Shown: positions 7,101-12,474, numbered from the stretch's first letter. The stretch is 12,626 nucleotides of DNA from JBAZOD01 sp041648955 (GCA_041648955.1 JBAZOD010000025.1:1-12626), one strand, 5' to 3'. Program-made: numbers and translations. The notes: a model not told the origin generated them from the sequence alone.

Positions 7101-8951
7101 ATTTCTCAAGCTCTAGATGTGGCTATGACTCAAGATGCCGTTGTGCATGTTATTAATCCGGACGGTAGCGCAATCATGGGTGATGCTAATATTGTCCACC
7201 CCGGCGACACATTAGTAGAAACTGATGATGGTGGAATTTATGTTTTGAAAACTTCCGAAATAACAGTAGGAGAAAAAACGACATTAACCGGTTTATACGA
7301 TAAAATTGAGGCTGATTTAAACAGCCAAAAAGTGCCCTTAAAAGTGCAAAATGCTTTTAACACTAATCGCGATGAGATTGGCTGGCTAGGAAGAATTGAC
7401 AAGCATGAAGCTAAAGCTGCGAGTGAATTCTGGAAACAATATGGTGAAAGAATTCAAAAATTGGCGCCGGAACAGCAAGGAAAATTTTATGAAAATGCAA
7501 ATCTTCATGATCCCAAAAGTATAGAAAATAATTTAGACAATTTGGAAAAAGAAATTGGGAATACTGTCCCGGAAGAAACTAACGCCGATATTCGAGAACC
7601 AGAAAATATCTCTCAGCCTGAAGAAATCCCCGAAAAACCAGAAGCACCAACGTCAGAAAGAATAGCTGAAGTGAAGCCCTCACCTGTTGAAACGGCTAAA
7701 CCAGAAGAAATTCCGCAAGAAACTCCAACAAAAGTTGAAATAGAAAAAACAGACAAACCGGAATTATCAAAAGAAGCACAAGATATTATAAAAAAACCAA
7801 TAGGCGAAATGACTCAGACTGAAAAAATGAAGCTTGTGCAGGAAGGCGAACAAATTTATGCGAACAAAATGGCTCAACTGATGCCCGAAGAAGCACAAGC
7901 AAGCGGACGAACACACGATGAAATTGTTGATTTTTTCAAAGATAAAAAACCGCAGGAGGGATATTTTGATCAAACCAAACAAGAAGCCATAAATAAAAAC
8001 ATAAAGTTTGAATCCTACATGGGGACAACCAGCCATACAGATCAAAATTTAGTAAACGAAATAGATTATTATAATAAAAACGTAATCGCTCACAATAATA
8101 CTTTGGCAGAATCATCTACGCTATCAAGAGGATTGATAGATTTTGATCATAATCCCGCTGCTCAAGAAGCTTTAGATTCTTTTAAAGAAACGGAGACGAA
8201 TAAAGAAAATTTCATTAACACTCCTCTATCGGACGATAAGAGTGTAAGCTCTTATGAAGATCTGCAAAAATTAGGCGAGGAAATAAATAATCAAGATCTA
8301 GCCCGCCTTTACAGGGCCCTTGAAATGGACCAGCGCTCTTTGGCTGAACAAATGAAAGACTCCTTCGGCGGGAAAGATATTTTTGACAAAAAAGGAGAAT
8401 TTAAAAAAGAATTTACAGAATTTGTAAGTAAAAATGAAAGAGCTAAATCTTTATTTGACGAATATCATAGCAAAAATGAAGCGGCATCAGAATATGAAAG
8501 ACTGATTCTTTTGCACAACCAACAAGAAAATGAAAGAATCGATTTGATGAATAGTGCAAAAAGAATATTGGAAACAGCAGAAAAAGGAGACACTTGGCAT
8601 TTAACTCAAGAATTTATAAGAGAAAATTTCACCGAAAATAAAGAGATCAAAAAGAATTTTGCAGGAATTACAAAAGAGATATTCAAAAACGACAATAAAA
8701 ATATGCAGGAACTTTGCTTCAACAGACTAATAGCCCAAAACAAACCAGTTATCAGCTACTATTTAGAAGAAACAAAAAAGGGCAATGGCGAAAAAGCTTT
8801 AGAAATAATAAATAATTATTTCCGACTCGGCCTGAGACAAAACCCCTTAGTAAAATCTGGGCTGCCAAGCATGAGAGCAACGGTCTTAGATACTTGGACT
8901 TCCCAGAATGTATTTAACCCAAACAACGCTGAATTGCTAAAAGTAAAGTAG
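4158..8951 (+). CDS. Very large coiled-coil protein with hydrophobic segments, function unknown
   Basis: The 1597-residue protein is not assigned to a named family. Visible parts: charged helices and likely coiled coil (about 25-75 and 119-187); a Pro/Glu linker (188-250) with a short repeat, residues 219-227 and 228-236 (NVEPEIAPI, NIEPEIIPA); a helical domain; a Gly/Ala-rich hydrophobic stretch (505-542) followed by Arg/Lys; a charged helical region; a second hydrophobic segment (about 782-805); a mixed region with a possible LysM-like module (974-1035, containing IVHPGDTLVETDDGG); a second Pro/Glu linker (about 1138-1215); and a helical C-terminal domain of about 380 residues. Only two cysteines are present. 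There is no N-terminal signal peptide. The two hydrophobic segments could insert in the membrane, leaving both ends on one side. The ATG lies 13 bases after the ftsK hairpin and lacks a Shine-Dalgarno; a structural or cell-envelope role is only a guess. Confidence 0.85.
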   Translation: MVNREMPPINRIPSPEENLNLTHDISNFKEKLQASIRERLDVLERIFEEKNISIEDRERYIKQFLEKIKEAKDDKDVFGSYEEIRQDIYDAIRKTPTEISGKIDSEKKDSFEEHTPGELKNQTPPNFESKEERERAQKLVEKKELTLINLKNDLAKIKKKKDRESRQQRINKLEEEINEINARLGVKEATPPVIPAETIVPVQEQANPAEASPEKVPTNVEPEIAPINIEPEIIPAPGMPIEKTPEEIKIENLEEKFKFLNISLNDLESVEGYNSLSYGQKILLADNLKQLVLGRIQNEALGEYKEKVGQEKLLKRIWLGISKKFQIAKSEKNKAEEISKGGIDLHGPILKQLVNGLREFGPEVEEIDEKLEIKYLSEKDFSSELNFLSPEEKDIVKTFNHSAEKFSKIPDEWRYHTASKSDQAKFMAAKKEYETALAGIAPIIRRERSEDYTVAALQELDKKVAFNQFLNTNPEAEKILANIKDKNVLSTFLKNLIKSSASMNGLFFAGGAVVRSFTVGALGFVGAPLAAGIIGGLRARHRAKENIKETEIQGRKKEDKTLDGLINQRSEIILEISRLVPEEFRVNPMIWYRGKGMTSIEKEPGEQGINSTKKFKSIGTILDDGQKATDEQKATYDQLKKELAEVDSKINEIREKSIERNYLKAEDATEKIDDLIKRIWGNNEVAERNKLLISLNQRIIFTENKLNEGLINFGTQDKSLFNYCELIKKISEAKTVQFIFENNFSANEEDEKLKLNNRLKKFLDFQDKNISEKHKKHIRNSIIKGASISATFATAGYLARHFMGITSGHENWSGQKITPESETGGEISSTEKIAMGMKRLKDFENKYGIKVENQKDITGDYKIDTADIARIQADQLGKDTPFTEPLAKADFENLENEKGTEIATKILERSQPSETDLDVLGAKELPKNIRLGLLNDSDGQAENLRDILAINNSDPNIIQRLDSLTEGREINRIVKVPEGGNISQALDVAMTQDAVVHVINPDGSAIMGDANIVHPGDTLVETDDGGIYVLKTSEITVGEKTTLTGLYDKIEADLNSQKVPLKVQNAFNTNRDEIGWLGRIDKHEAKAASEFWKQYGERIQKLAPEQQGKFYENANLHDPKSIENNLDNLEKEIGNTVPEETNADIREPENISQPEEIPEKPEAPTSERIAEVKPSPVETAKPEEIPQETPTKVEIEKTDKPELSKEAQDIIKKPIGEMTQTEKMKLVQEGEQIYANKMAQLMPEEAQASGRTHDEIVDFFKDKKPQEGYFDQTKQEAINKNIKFESYMGTTSHTDQNLVNEIDYYNKNVIAHNNTLAESSTLSRGLIDFDHNPAAQEALDSFKETETNKENFINTPLSDDKSVSSYEDLQKLGEEINNQDLARLYRALEMDQRSLAEQMKDSFGGKDIFDKKGEFKKEFTEFVSKNERAKSLFDEYHSKNEAASEYERLILLHNQQENERIDLMNSAKRILETAEKGDTWHLTQEFIRENFTENKEIKKNFAGITKEIFKNDNKNMQELCFNRLIAQNKPVISYYLEETKKGNGEKALEIINNYFRLGLRQNPLVKSGLPSMRATVLDTWTSQNVFNPNNAELLKVK

Positions 8952-8952
8952 T

Positions 8953-8980
8953 TTGACACTCACCTCATTTTTGCTATAAT
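8953..8980 (+). promoter_or_regulatory. Consensus promoter for the hydrolase-receiver-ndk operon
   Basis: TTGACA (8953-8958), a 16-nt spacer ending in TGC, and TATAAT (8975-8980): both hexamers are perfect, with an extended -10. It starts one base after the stop codon of the giant protein. The predicted start is near 8987. Confidence 0.85.
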
Positions 8981-8983
8981 AAG

Positions 8984-9009
8984 AATAGGTTTTTTAACCT
9001 ATTTTTATT
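8984..9009 (+). promoter_or_regulatory. Hairpin with T-tract at the predicted transcript start
   Basis: AATAGGTT (8984-8991) pairs perfectly with AACCTATT (8996-9003) across a TTTT loop, followed by more T. It starts at about +1 of the operon transcript and ends about 19 bases before the ATG at 9022. It could terminate transcription from the preceding gene, attenuate the operon, or protect its 5' end; sequence alone cannot decide. Confidence 0.6.
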
Positions 9010-9021
9010 ATATAAAACTTT

Positions 9022-9669
9022 ATGTATATTACCTGGCTGGGCTATTCCTGCTTCAAAATTCAAGATAAAACCACTCCGGATGGCGTAACGCTGGTTACTG
9101 ACCCATTCGACAAAACACTTGGCTTAAAAGTTCCTAACTTTGAGGCGGATATTGTGACCATCAGCCATGAACATACGGGACACAATAACTCAGGCGCTTT
9201 ACGCGGACAACCTTTTATTATTAACAGCGCCGGCGAATATGACATAAAGGGCGTAATGGTAGAGGGAGTTGAATCTTATCATGATGACAAAGAAGGGGCG
9301 AAAGAAGGAAAAAATACAATCTACCGAATTGAAATTGACGATATTTCCGTAGTTCATCTTGGAGATCTCGGACAAATTCTAGATAGCAAGCAGTTGGAAA
9401 AAATCGGTCAAGTTGATATTCTTATTATCCCAGTTGGAGGAGGAAAAATTTTAGACGCAAAAAATGCCGTAGAAATTGTTTCACAAATTGAACCTCGTAT
9501 TATTATTCCTATGCACTACAAAACCAGGGGGTTGAAAGATAATCTTGATGATGTAGAAAAATTTGTAAAAGAGCTTGGTATAAAACCGACAATAGAAGAA
9601 AAATTAAAAATAAGTAAAAAAGATCTGCCATCGGAAGATATGGAATTAGTAATTCTTAACTTACAATAA
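9022..9669 (+). CDS. Metallo-beta-lactamase-fold hydrolase (UlaG/COG2220-like)
   Basis: The 215 residues span a complete small metallo-beta-lactamase fold of the type found in UlaG-like and UPF0173 metal-dependent hydrolases, cytoplasmic enzymes of varied or unknown substrate. The chain starts directly with the first strand (MYITWLGYSCFKI). The metal motif is HEHTGH at residues 49-54: histidines 49, 51 and 54 are present, but the usual aspartate of HxHxDH is Gly53. Other ligand candidates are kept: H87, D115 in HLGDLG, and H165 in IPMHYKT. Loss of that aspartate should weaken or change the second metal site, so activity may be altered. It is the first gene after a consensus promoter, and the receiver gene follows after 8 bases, which suggests one transcript. 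No Shine-Dalgarno precedes the ATG. The fold is certain; the substrate is not. Confidence 0.88.
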   Translation: MYITWLGYSCFKIQDKTTPDGVTLVTDPFDKTLGLKVPNFEADIVTISHEHTGHNNSGALRGQPFIINSAGEYDIKGVMVEGVESYHDDKEGAKEGKNTIYRIEIDDISVVHLGDLGQILDSKQLEKIGQVDILIIPVGGGKILDAKNAVEIVSQIEPRIIIPMHYKTRGLKDNLDDVEKFVKELGIKPTIEEKLKISKKDLPSEDMELVILNLQ

Positions 9670-9677
9670 TTAATAAT

Positions 9678-10049
9678 ATGGGAAAGAAGAAAATACTTAT
9701 CGTAGAAGATGATCAAATGATAGCTTCTATGTATAAGACAAAATTTGAGGCAGATGGATTTGACTGTTTGATGGCAAATGAAGGTCCAAGCGGCCTGGAA
9801 ATGGTAAAAAAAGAAAAACCGGATTTAGTGATGTTGGATGTGATGCTCCCCCAACTGGATGGCTTTTCAATTTTAAAAGAAATAAAAAGCGACAGCAAAA
9901 CTAAAGGTACTCCTGTTATCATGCTAACCAACCTGGGCACAGAAGAAGACAAAGCTAAGGGGCAAAAAATGGGCGCGATTGATTATCTGGTAAAAGCGAG
10001 CCTAACACCAGCGGAAATCAGTAAAAAAATTAAAGAATATCTAAAATAA
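9678..10049 (+). CDS. Stand-alone response regulator receiver (CheY-like)
   Basis: A 123-residue receiver domain without any output domain. Conserved residues are in place: acidic pocket E10/D11, phospho-acceptor D54 in VMLDVMLP, switch threonine T84 in MLTN, and K106 in YLVKASLT. It should accept a phosphoryl group from a histidine kinase and signal through protein contacts, like CheY or Spo0F. No kinase gene is visible in the window, so its partner is encoded elsewhere. The start is the ATG 8 bases after the hydrolase stop, with no Shine-Dalgarno, and ndk begins 18 bases after its end. The tight spacing suggests co-transcription with both neighbours from the promoter at 8953-8980, though a functional link is not shown. 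The name cheY would be an over-reading, because no chemotaxis gene accompanies it. Confidence 0.93.
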   Translation: MGKKKILIVEDDQMIASMYKTKFEADGFDCLMANEGPSGLEMVKKEKPDLVMLDVMLPQLDGFSILKEIKSDSKTKGTPVIMLTNLGTEEDKAKGQKMGAIDYLVKASLTPAEISKKIKEYLK

Positions 10050-10067
10050 TTACCTTATTAAAAAATT

Positions 10068-10679
10068 ATGAATCACCCAAAAAGCGAAAGAACTCTTGTT
10101 ATTATTAAACCCGATGGAGTGCAAAGATCATTAATCGGCGAAATAATAAAAAGATATGAAAGAACCGGATTAAAACTATCCGCTATAAAAATGGTTATAC
10201 CAACCGAAGAGATGGGCATAAAACATTATTATGAAGTTGGCGGCGATGCCTGGGTAGAAGAAGTTGGACGCAAAGCTAGAGCTTCTTATGAAAAAAAAGG
10301 TCTTGAATCTCCTTATAAAACAAACAAAGAAAATGGCGAAGCAGTAATGCGATCTAACGCCAAATATTTAAGCTCTGGACCGGTGATAGCAATGATTTGG
10401 CAAGGGAACCAGGCTGTCCAGCTAGTGAGAAAAATTACCGGAGGAACTGAACCTCTAACCTCTGATGTCGGAACTATTCGGGGAGATTTTACTCTTGATT
10501 CTTATGCTATTGCTGATACTGACGGCCGAAGTGTTAGAAATTTGATTCACGCTTCCGGCAGTACTGAAGAGGCGGAAAAAGAAATAGCTATTTGGTTTGA
10601 TAAAAATGAGATATTAAAATATAATCATCTCCAAGAAAAAATACTTTATGACGTTAACCTTGACGGCATAAAGGAATAA
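10068..10679 (+). CDS. ndk: Nucleoside diphosphate kinase, enlarged form
   Basis: Transfers the gamma-phosphate of ATP to NDPs or dNDPs through a phospho-histidine, balancing nucleotide pools in the cytoplasm. Family hallmarks are clear: LVIIKPDGVQR (10-20), SSGPVIAMIW (102-111), GTIRGDF (135-141) and the active-site H161 in NLIHASGS, followed by the conserved AEKEI. At 203 residues it is much longer than the usual 135-155. About 30 extra residues lie between HYYEVGG (53-59) and KYLSSGP, about 9 extra precede the active-site histidine (LDSYAIADTDGRSV), and there is a longer C-terminus. The usual HGSDS around the histidine is HASGS, so an aspartate is replaced by glycine. The reading frame is intact, so the insertions look native rather than damaged. 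It follows the receiver gene by 18 bases with no Shine-Dalgarno. Confidence 0.95.
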   Translation: MNHPKSERTLVIIKPDGVQRSLIGEIIKRYERTGLKLSAIKMVIPTEEMGIKHYYEVGGDAWVEEVGRKARASYEKKGLESPYKTNKENGEAVMRSNAKYLSSGPVIAMIWQGNQAVQLVRKITGGTEPLTSDVGTIRGDFTLDSYAIADTDGRSVRNLIHASGSTEEAEKEIAIWFDKNEILKYNHLQEKILYDVNLDGIKE

Positions 10680-10691
10680 TAAACATTTCTC

Positions 10692-10721
10692 CCTGCCAAA
10701 AGCAGGAAAAAAGAAAGGGGG
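10692..10721 (+). promoter_or_regulatory. Hairpin and strong Shine-Dalgarno before the 66-residue gene
   Basis: CCTGC (10692-10696) pairs with GCAGG (10702-10706) over a CAAAA loop, followed by an A-rich stretch and AAAGGGGG (10713-10720). The G-run ends 5 bases before the ATG at 10726. This is the only clear Shine-Dalgarno in the window. CCCT at 10691-10694 could alternatively pair with the AGGG of the Shine-Dalgarno, but not while the hairpin is formed. Confidence 0.5.
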
Positions 10722-10725
10722 TTTT

Positions 10726-10926
10726 ATGCCTGAAAATCCACAGATCGGAGGGGATGGCGTAAGTTTATCCGAGGAAACTGATGTATCAGGGGTAAGGGGG
10801 AAAAGACCAAAAATTCCCGTTCCGAGATGGGTTATTCAATACGCTCATGAGCTCGGAAAGAGCATTGCCGACGCTCAAAGAGAACTGATGGAAATCGGAT
10901 TTCCAGCAACCAACATCGGTCTTTAA
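10726..10926 (+). CDS. Small protein of unknown function (66 residues)
   Basis: Not recognised. The first 27 or so residues are Gly/Ser/Glu-rich and probably disordered. The middle is basic and Pro-rich (GKRPKIPVPRW, 25-35), and the rest looks like helices (residues 36-58, with AHELGKSIADAQRELMEIG). A small nucleic-acid- or protein-binding role would fit this composition, but nothing proves it. There are no cysteines and no membrane segment. The start is well supported by a strong Shine-Dalgarno 5 bases upstream, unlike the rest of the window, and a strong terminator begins 12 bases after the stop. It lies 46 bases after ndk on the same strand and is probably the last gene of that operon. The translation signal suggests high or separately controlled expression. 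Confidence 0.7.
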   Translation: MPENPQIGGDGVSLSEETDVSGVRGKRPKIPVPRWVIQYAHELGKSIADAQRELMEIGFPATNIGL

Positions 10927-10937
10927 TTGACCAGCAT

Positions 10938-10972
10938 AATAAGGCGCGGCAAAATCTGCGCCTTATTTTTTT
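10938..10972 (+). terminator. Strong intrinsic terminator
   Basis: A 10-bp perfect stem, AATAAGGCGC (10938-10947) with GCGCCTTATT (10958-10967), encloses a 10-nt loop. Seven T run from 10966 to 10972. It closes the hydrolase-receiver-ndk-small protein operon. Confidence 0.92.
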
Positions 10973-10982
10973 GTCATTAAGA

Positions 10983-11011
10983 TTGACAAAAATCTGTCTA
11001 TATGCTACACT
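10983..11011 (+). promoter_or_regulatory. Promoter of the zinc-ribbon gene
   Basis: TTGACA (10983-10988), a 17-nt spacer ending in TGC, and TACACT (11006-11011) form an extended -10 promoter. The predicted start is near 11018. A small inverted repeat (GACA/TGTC, 10985-10988 with 10995-10998) overlaps the -35, but it is too short to call an operator. Confidence 0.75.
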
Positions 11012-11017
11012 TTATAC

Positions 11018-11115
11018 ATAATTAATTAAGGGTTTTACTAAGCTTATTTTTAGATCAAGCTTTTCTTCGAAAAAAGTCTATCAAAAATCAAGTAAAAGTG
11101 AAACAAAATCATCAA
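11018..11115 (+). promoter_or_regulatory. Long leader with two overlapping hairpins
   Basis: The leader is about 98 bases, much longer than others here. Hairpin A pairs AAGCTT (11040-11045) with AAGCTT (11057-11062). Hairpin B pairs CTTTT (11060-11064) with AAAAG (11072-11076) around a TTCG-containing loop. They share bases 11060-11062 and so cannot fully form together. This is compatible with a switch, but no riboswitch class is recognised. Confidence 0.3.
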
Positions 11116-11286
11116 ATGAGCGATCAAAACAACTCCTTTGGACAAAGACAAATGTACCAAGGGAACTGGACTTGTTCAGGATGCGGTGCGGAAATTACCG
11201 AGCTGCCTTTTGAACCAGATGGAGACAGGCCGATTTTCTGCCGTGACTGCCACAGACAAAGACGTGACAGCAGACCAAGAAGGTAA
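11116..11286 (+). CDS. Small CxxC-CxxC zinc-ribbon protein
   Basis: A 56-residue product with one zinc ribbon: CSGC and CRDC are about 20 residues apart, with LPFEPDGDRPIFC between them. This is the signature of small zinc-ribbon proteins that occur alone or attached to larger proteins in many bacteria and archaea. The flanks are Gln/Asn-rich (N-terminal) and Arg-rich (C-terminal, RQRRDSRPRR), which suits nucleic-acid or ribosome contact, though this is inference. I chose ATG at 11116. An in-frame GTG at 11098 would add six residues, and neither has a Shine-Dalgarno. The gene has its own promoter with a long structured leader and ends in a very strong bidirectional terminator, so it is a single-gene unit. 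An arginine-rich tail after the ribbon is common in this group. Confidence 0.8.
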   Translation: MSDQNNSFGQRQMYQGNWTCSGCGAEITELPFEPDGDRPIFCRDCHRQRRDSRPRR

Positions 11287-11349
11287 GAAAGTTGGAAATT
11301 TTAATCTATCATAAGATAATATAAACTCTTATCGGTAATTAATCCAACA

Positions 11350-11392
11350 GACAAAAAAACACCCCGAGTTTTACTCGGGGTGTTTTTTTGTC
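11350..11392. terminator. Bidirectional terminator, 19-bp perfect stem
   Basis: GACAAAAAAACACCCCGAG (11350-11368) is perfectly repeated in reverse complement at 11374-11392 around a TTTTA loop. A- and T-tracts lie inside the repeat, so it works both ways. It separates the converging zinc-ribbon (plus) and thioredoxin (minus) genes. Confidence 0.95.
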
Positions 11393-11402
11393 ATTTAAAT
11401 TT

Positions 11403-11726
11403 TTACAAATATTTTTTTATAACCTCCAACAAAGCCTCTTTGGGATGCAACCCATTAAGAGTTTCTTTAGCTGCGCCATCCTTAAATAATATTAATGTCG
11501 GGATGCTCATAACCTCATATTTAGTTGAAATTTCCGTTGCTTCTTCAGTATTTGCTTTACCAACCACGGCCTTTTCTCCAATTTCTTCTGCTAATTCATC
11601 AATGATTGGTCCTTGCAATTTACACGGTCCGCACCAAGAAGCAAAAAAATCAACTAAAACCGGTTTAGTTTTGGAAGCCTCAATCACTTCTTGTTGAAAA
11701 TTTTCATCATTAAAAACTTTTGCCAT
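11403..11726 (-). CDS. trxA: Thioredoxin
   Basis: A cytoplasmic dithiol-disulfide oxidoreductase of 107 residues, the usual length. The active site WCGPC is at 31-35 and the cis-proline is P76 in MSIPT. The FxDFxAxWCGPCK-type context is present as LVDFFASWCGPCK, and the C-terminal LFKDG and GLHPKEAL stretches fit the fold. There is no signal peptide or membrane segment, so it acts in the cytoplasm. The usual buried aspartate (D26 in Escherichia coli) corresponds to D26 here. The region usually reading like VDVDEN is ANTEEAT. The start is ATG at 11726 with no Shine-Dalgarno. A promoter with a perfect -35 lies at 11760-11789, directly after the T-tract of the tRNA-His gene, so it is transcribed on its own. 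It ends just before the bidirectional terminator. No thioredoxin reductase is in the window. Confidence 0.97.
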   Translation of the reverse strand: MAKVFNDENFQQEVIEASKTKPVLVDFFASWCGPCKLQGPIIDELAEEIGEKAVVGKANTEEATEISTKYEVMSIPTLILFKDGAAKETLNGLHPKEALLEVIKKYL

Positions 11727-11759
11727 AAATTTTATTTTAGTTTATTTATTAGTAATAAA

Positions 11760-11789
11760 AATATATCACAGTTTGCCAAATGATGTCAA
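11760..11789 (-). promoter_or_regulatory. Promoter of trxA
   Basis: On the minus strand: TTGACA (11789-11784), an 18-nt spacer ending in TGA, and TATATT (11765-11760). The predicted start near 11753 gives a leader of about 26 bases. Confidence 0.6.
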
Positions 11790-11790
11790 A

Positions 11791-11810
11791 AATAAAAACC
11801 CCCAAAGGGG
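11791..11810 (-). terminator. Terminator of tRNA-His overlapping its 3' end
   Basis: On the minus strand CCCC (11810-11807), which includes C72-C75 positions of the tRNA, is followed by TTT, GGGGG (11803-11799) and TTTTTATT. The short G/C stem plus T-tract looks like an intrinsic terminator whose left arm is the tRNA 3' end. It abuts the trxA -35. Confidence 0.5.
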
Positions 11811-11881
11811 TGGCTACTGGGAGTCGAACCCAGGTCATCGGGACCACAACCCGATGTACTAACCGTTGTACTATAGCCACC
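11809..11881 (-). tRNA. tRNA-His (anticodon GUG)
   Basis: Full cloverleaf on the minus strand. The acceptor GTGGCTA (11880-11874) pairs with TAGCCAC (11816-11810). The extra G-1 (11881) faces C73 (11809), the identity mark of tRNA-His. The D arm is GTAC/GTAC. The anticodon loop TTGTGGT is closed by TCGGG/CCCGA, with anticodon at 11845-11847. The T loop GGTTCGACTCC-type is normal. CCA is not encoded (bases after C73 read CCT), so it must be added by an enzyme. Confidence 0.97.
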
Positions 11882-11894
11882 CCTCTGCGGGTTT

Positions 11895-11922
11895 ATTATA
11901 TTTTATCTAATACTTATTACAA
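11895..11922 (-). promoter_or_regulatory. Promoter of tRNA-His
   Basis: On the minus strand: TTGTAA (11922-11917), a 16-nt spacer and a perfect TATAAT (11900-11895). It overlaps the stop codon of the methyltransferase gene. The predicted start near 11888 is only a few bases before the tRNA 5' end. Confidence 0.5.
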
Positions 11923-12450
11923 GCTATAAAAATAAACTTTCCCTTTTTCATCTGCTAAAATTTCTTCTATTTTCATATCGGGCAAAGGAAATTGATAACT
12001 GATAATTTTCAAACCGCTTTTACCCTCCGTTTTTATTTTTTCTTCCAATTTCTTCATTGTCAAAACATTCAAATAACAATATAAAACATCAGCCTGGCTT
12101 AAATCAACTTTAAAAATATTCTTCTTTCTTATGCTAATTTTACTCTTGCTTAAGCTATTTTGAATTTGAGCGATTACGTATGGTAAAAAAGAATATTCAA
12201 AACCGACTAACTCAGCACTTGGAAATTTCTTTCTAGCCGCCCGCAAAAATCCAGCATTGCCGCAACCCAATTCATAAATCACTCCGTTTTCCTTCAACTC
12301 TAATTTAGAAATAATCTTTTTTATAATTTCTTTTTTGCTAGAAATAAACGGCGCATATCCGCGAAAAAGAATATTATAAAACTGAACTGTGAAAAAAACC
12401 GCAAAAATTGCAAAAAAGAACATGATAATAATTTGAATAACTAAACTCAT
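11917..12450 (-). CDS. Membrane-anchored SAM-dependent methyltransferase
   Basis: The 177-residue protein has an N-terminal membrane helix (about 4-24, very hydrophobic) and then a class I methyltransferase Rossmann domain. Motif I is VIYELGCGNAGFL, with the SAM-binding E60-x-G62-x-G64-xx-G67 pattern. The acidic residue after strand 2 is E85 in LVGFEYSFLP, and motif IV is ADVLYCYLNV (D121). The stretch RGYAPFISSKKEIIKKI just before motif I and the short domain resemble membrane-anchored lysine methyltransferases of the FAM173 type, although target and substrate are not shown. The active face should be cytoplasmic. The ATG lies 24 bases after the 3' end of tRNA-Arg on the same strand, with no promoter of its own visible, so it is probably released from a shared transcript. 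The stop overlaps the tRNA-His promoter. Confidence 0.8.
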   Translation of the reverse strand: MSLVIQIIIMFFFAIFAVFFTVQFYNILFRGYAPFISSKKEIIKKIISKLELKENGVIYELGCGNAGFLRAARKKFPSAELVGFEYSFLPYVIAQIQNSLSKSKISIRKKNIFKVDLSQADVLYCYLNVLTMKKLEEKIKTEGKSGLKIISYQFPLPDMKIEEILADEKGKVYFYSL

Positions 12451-12474
12451 ATTATTAAATTTAAAAATAGCTTG

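Noticed and set aside
11380..11697. Plus-strand open frame opposite thioredoxin
   Set aside because: It is antisense to a certain thioredoxin gene and begins inside the terminator.
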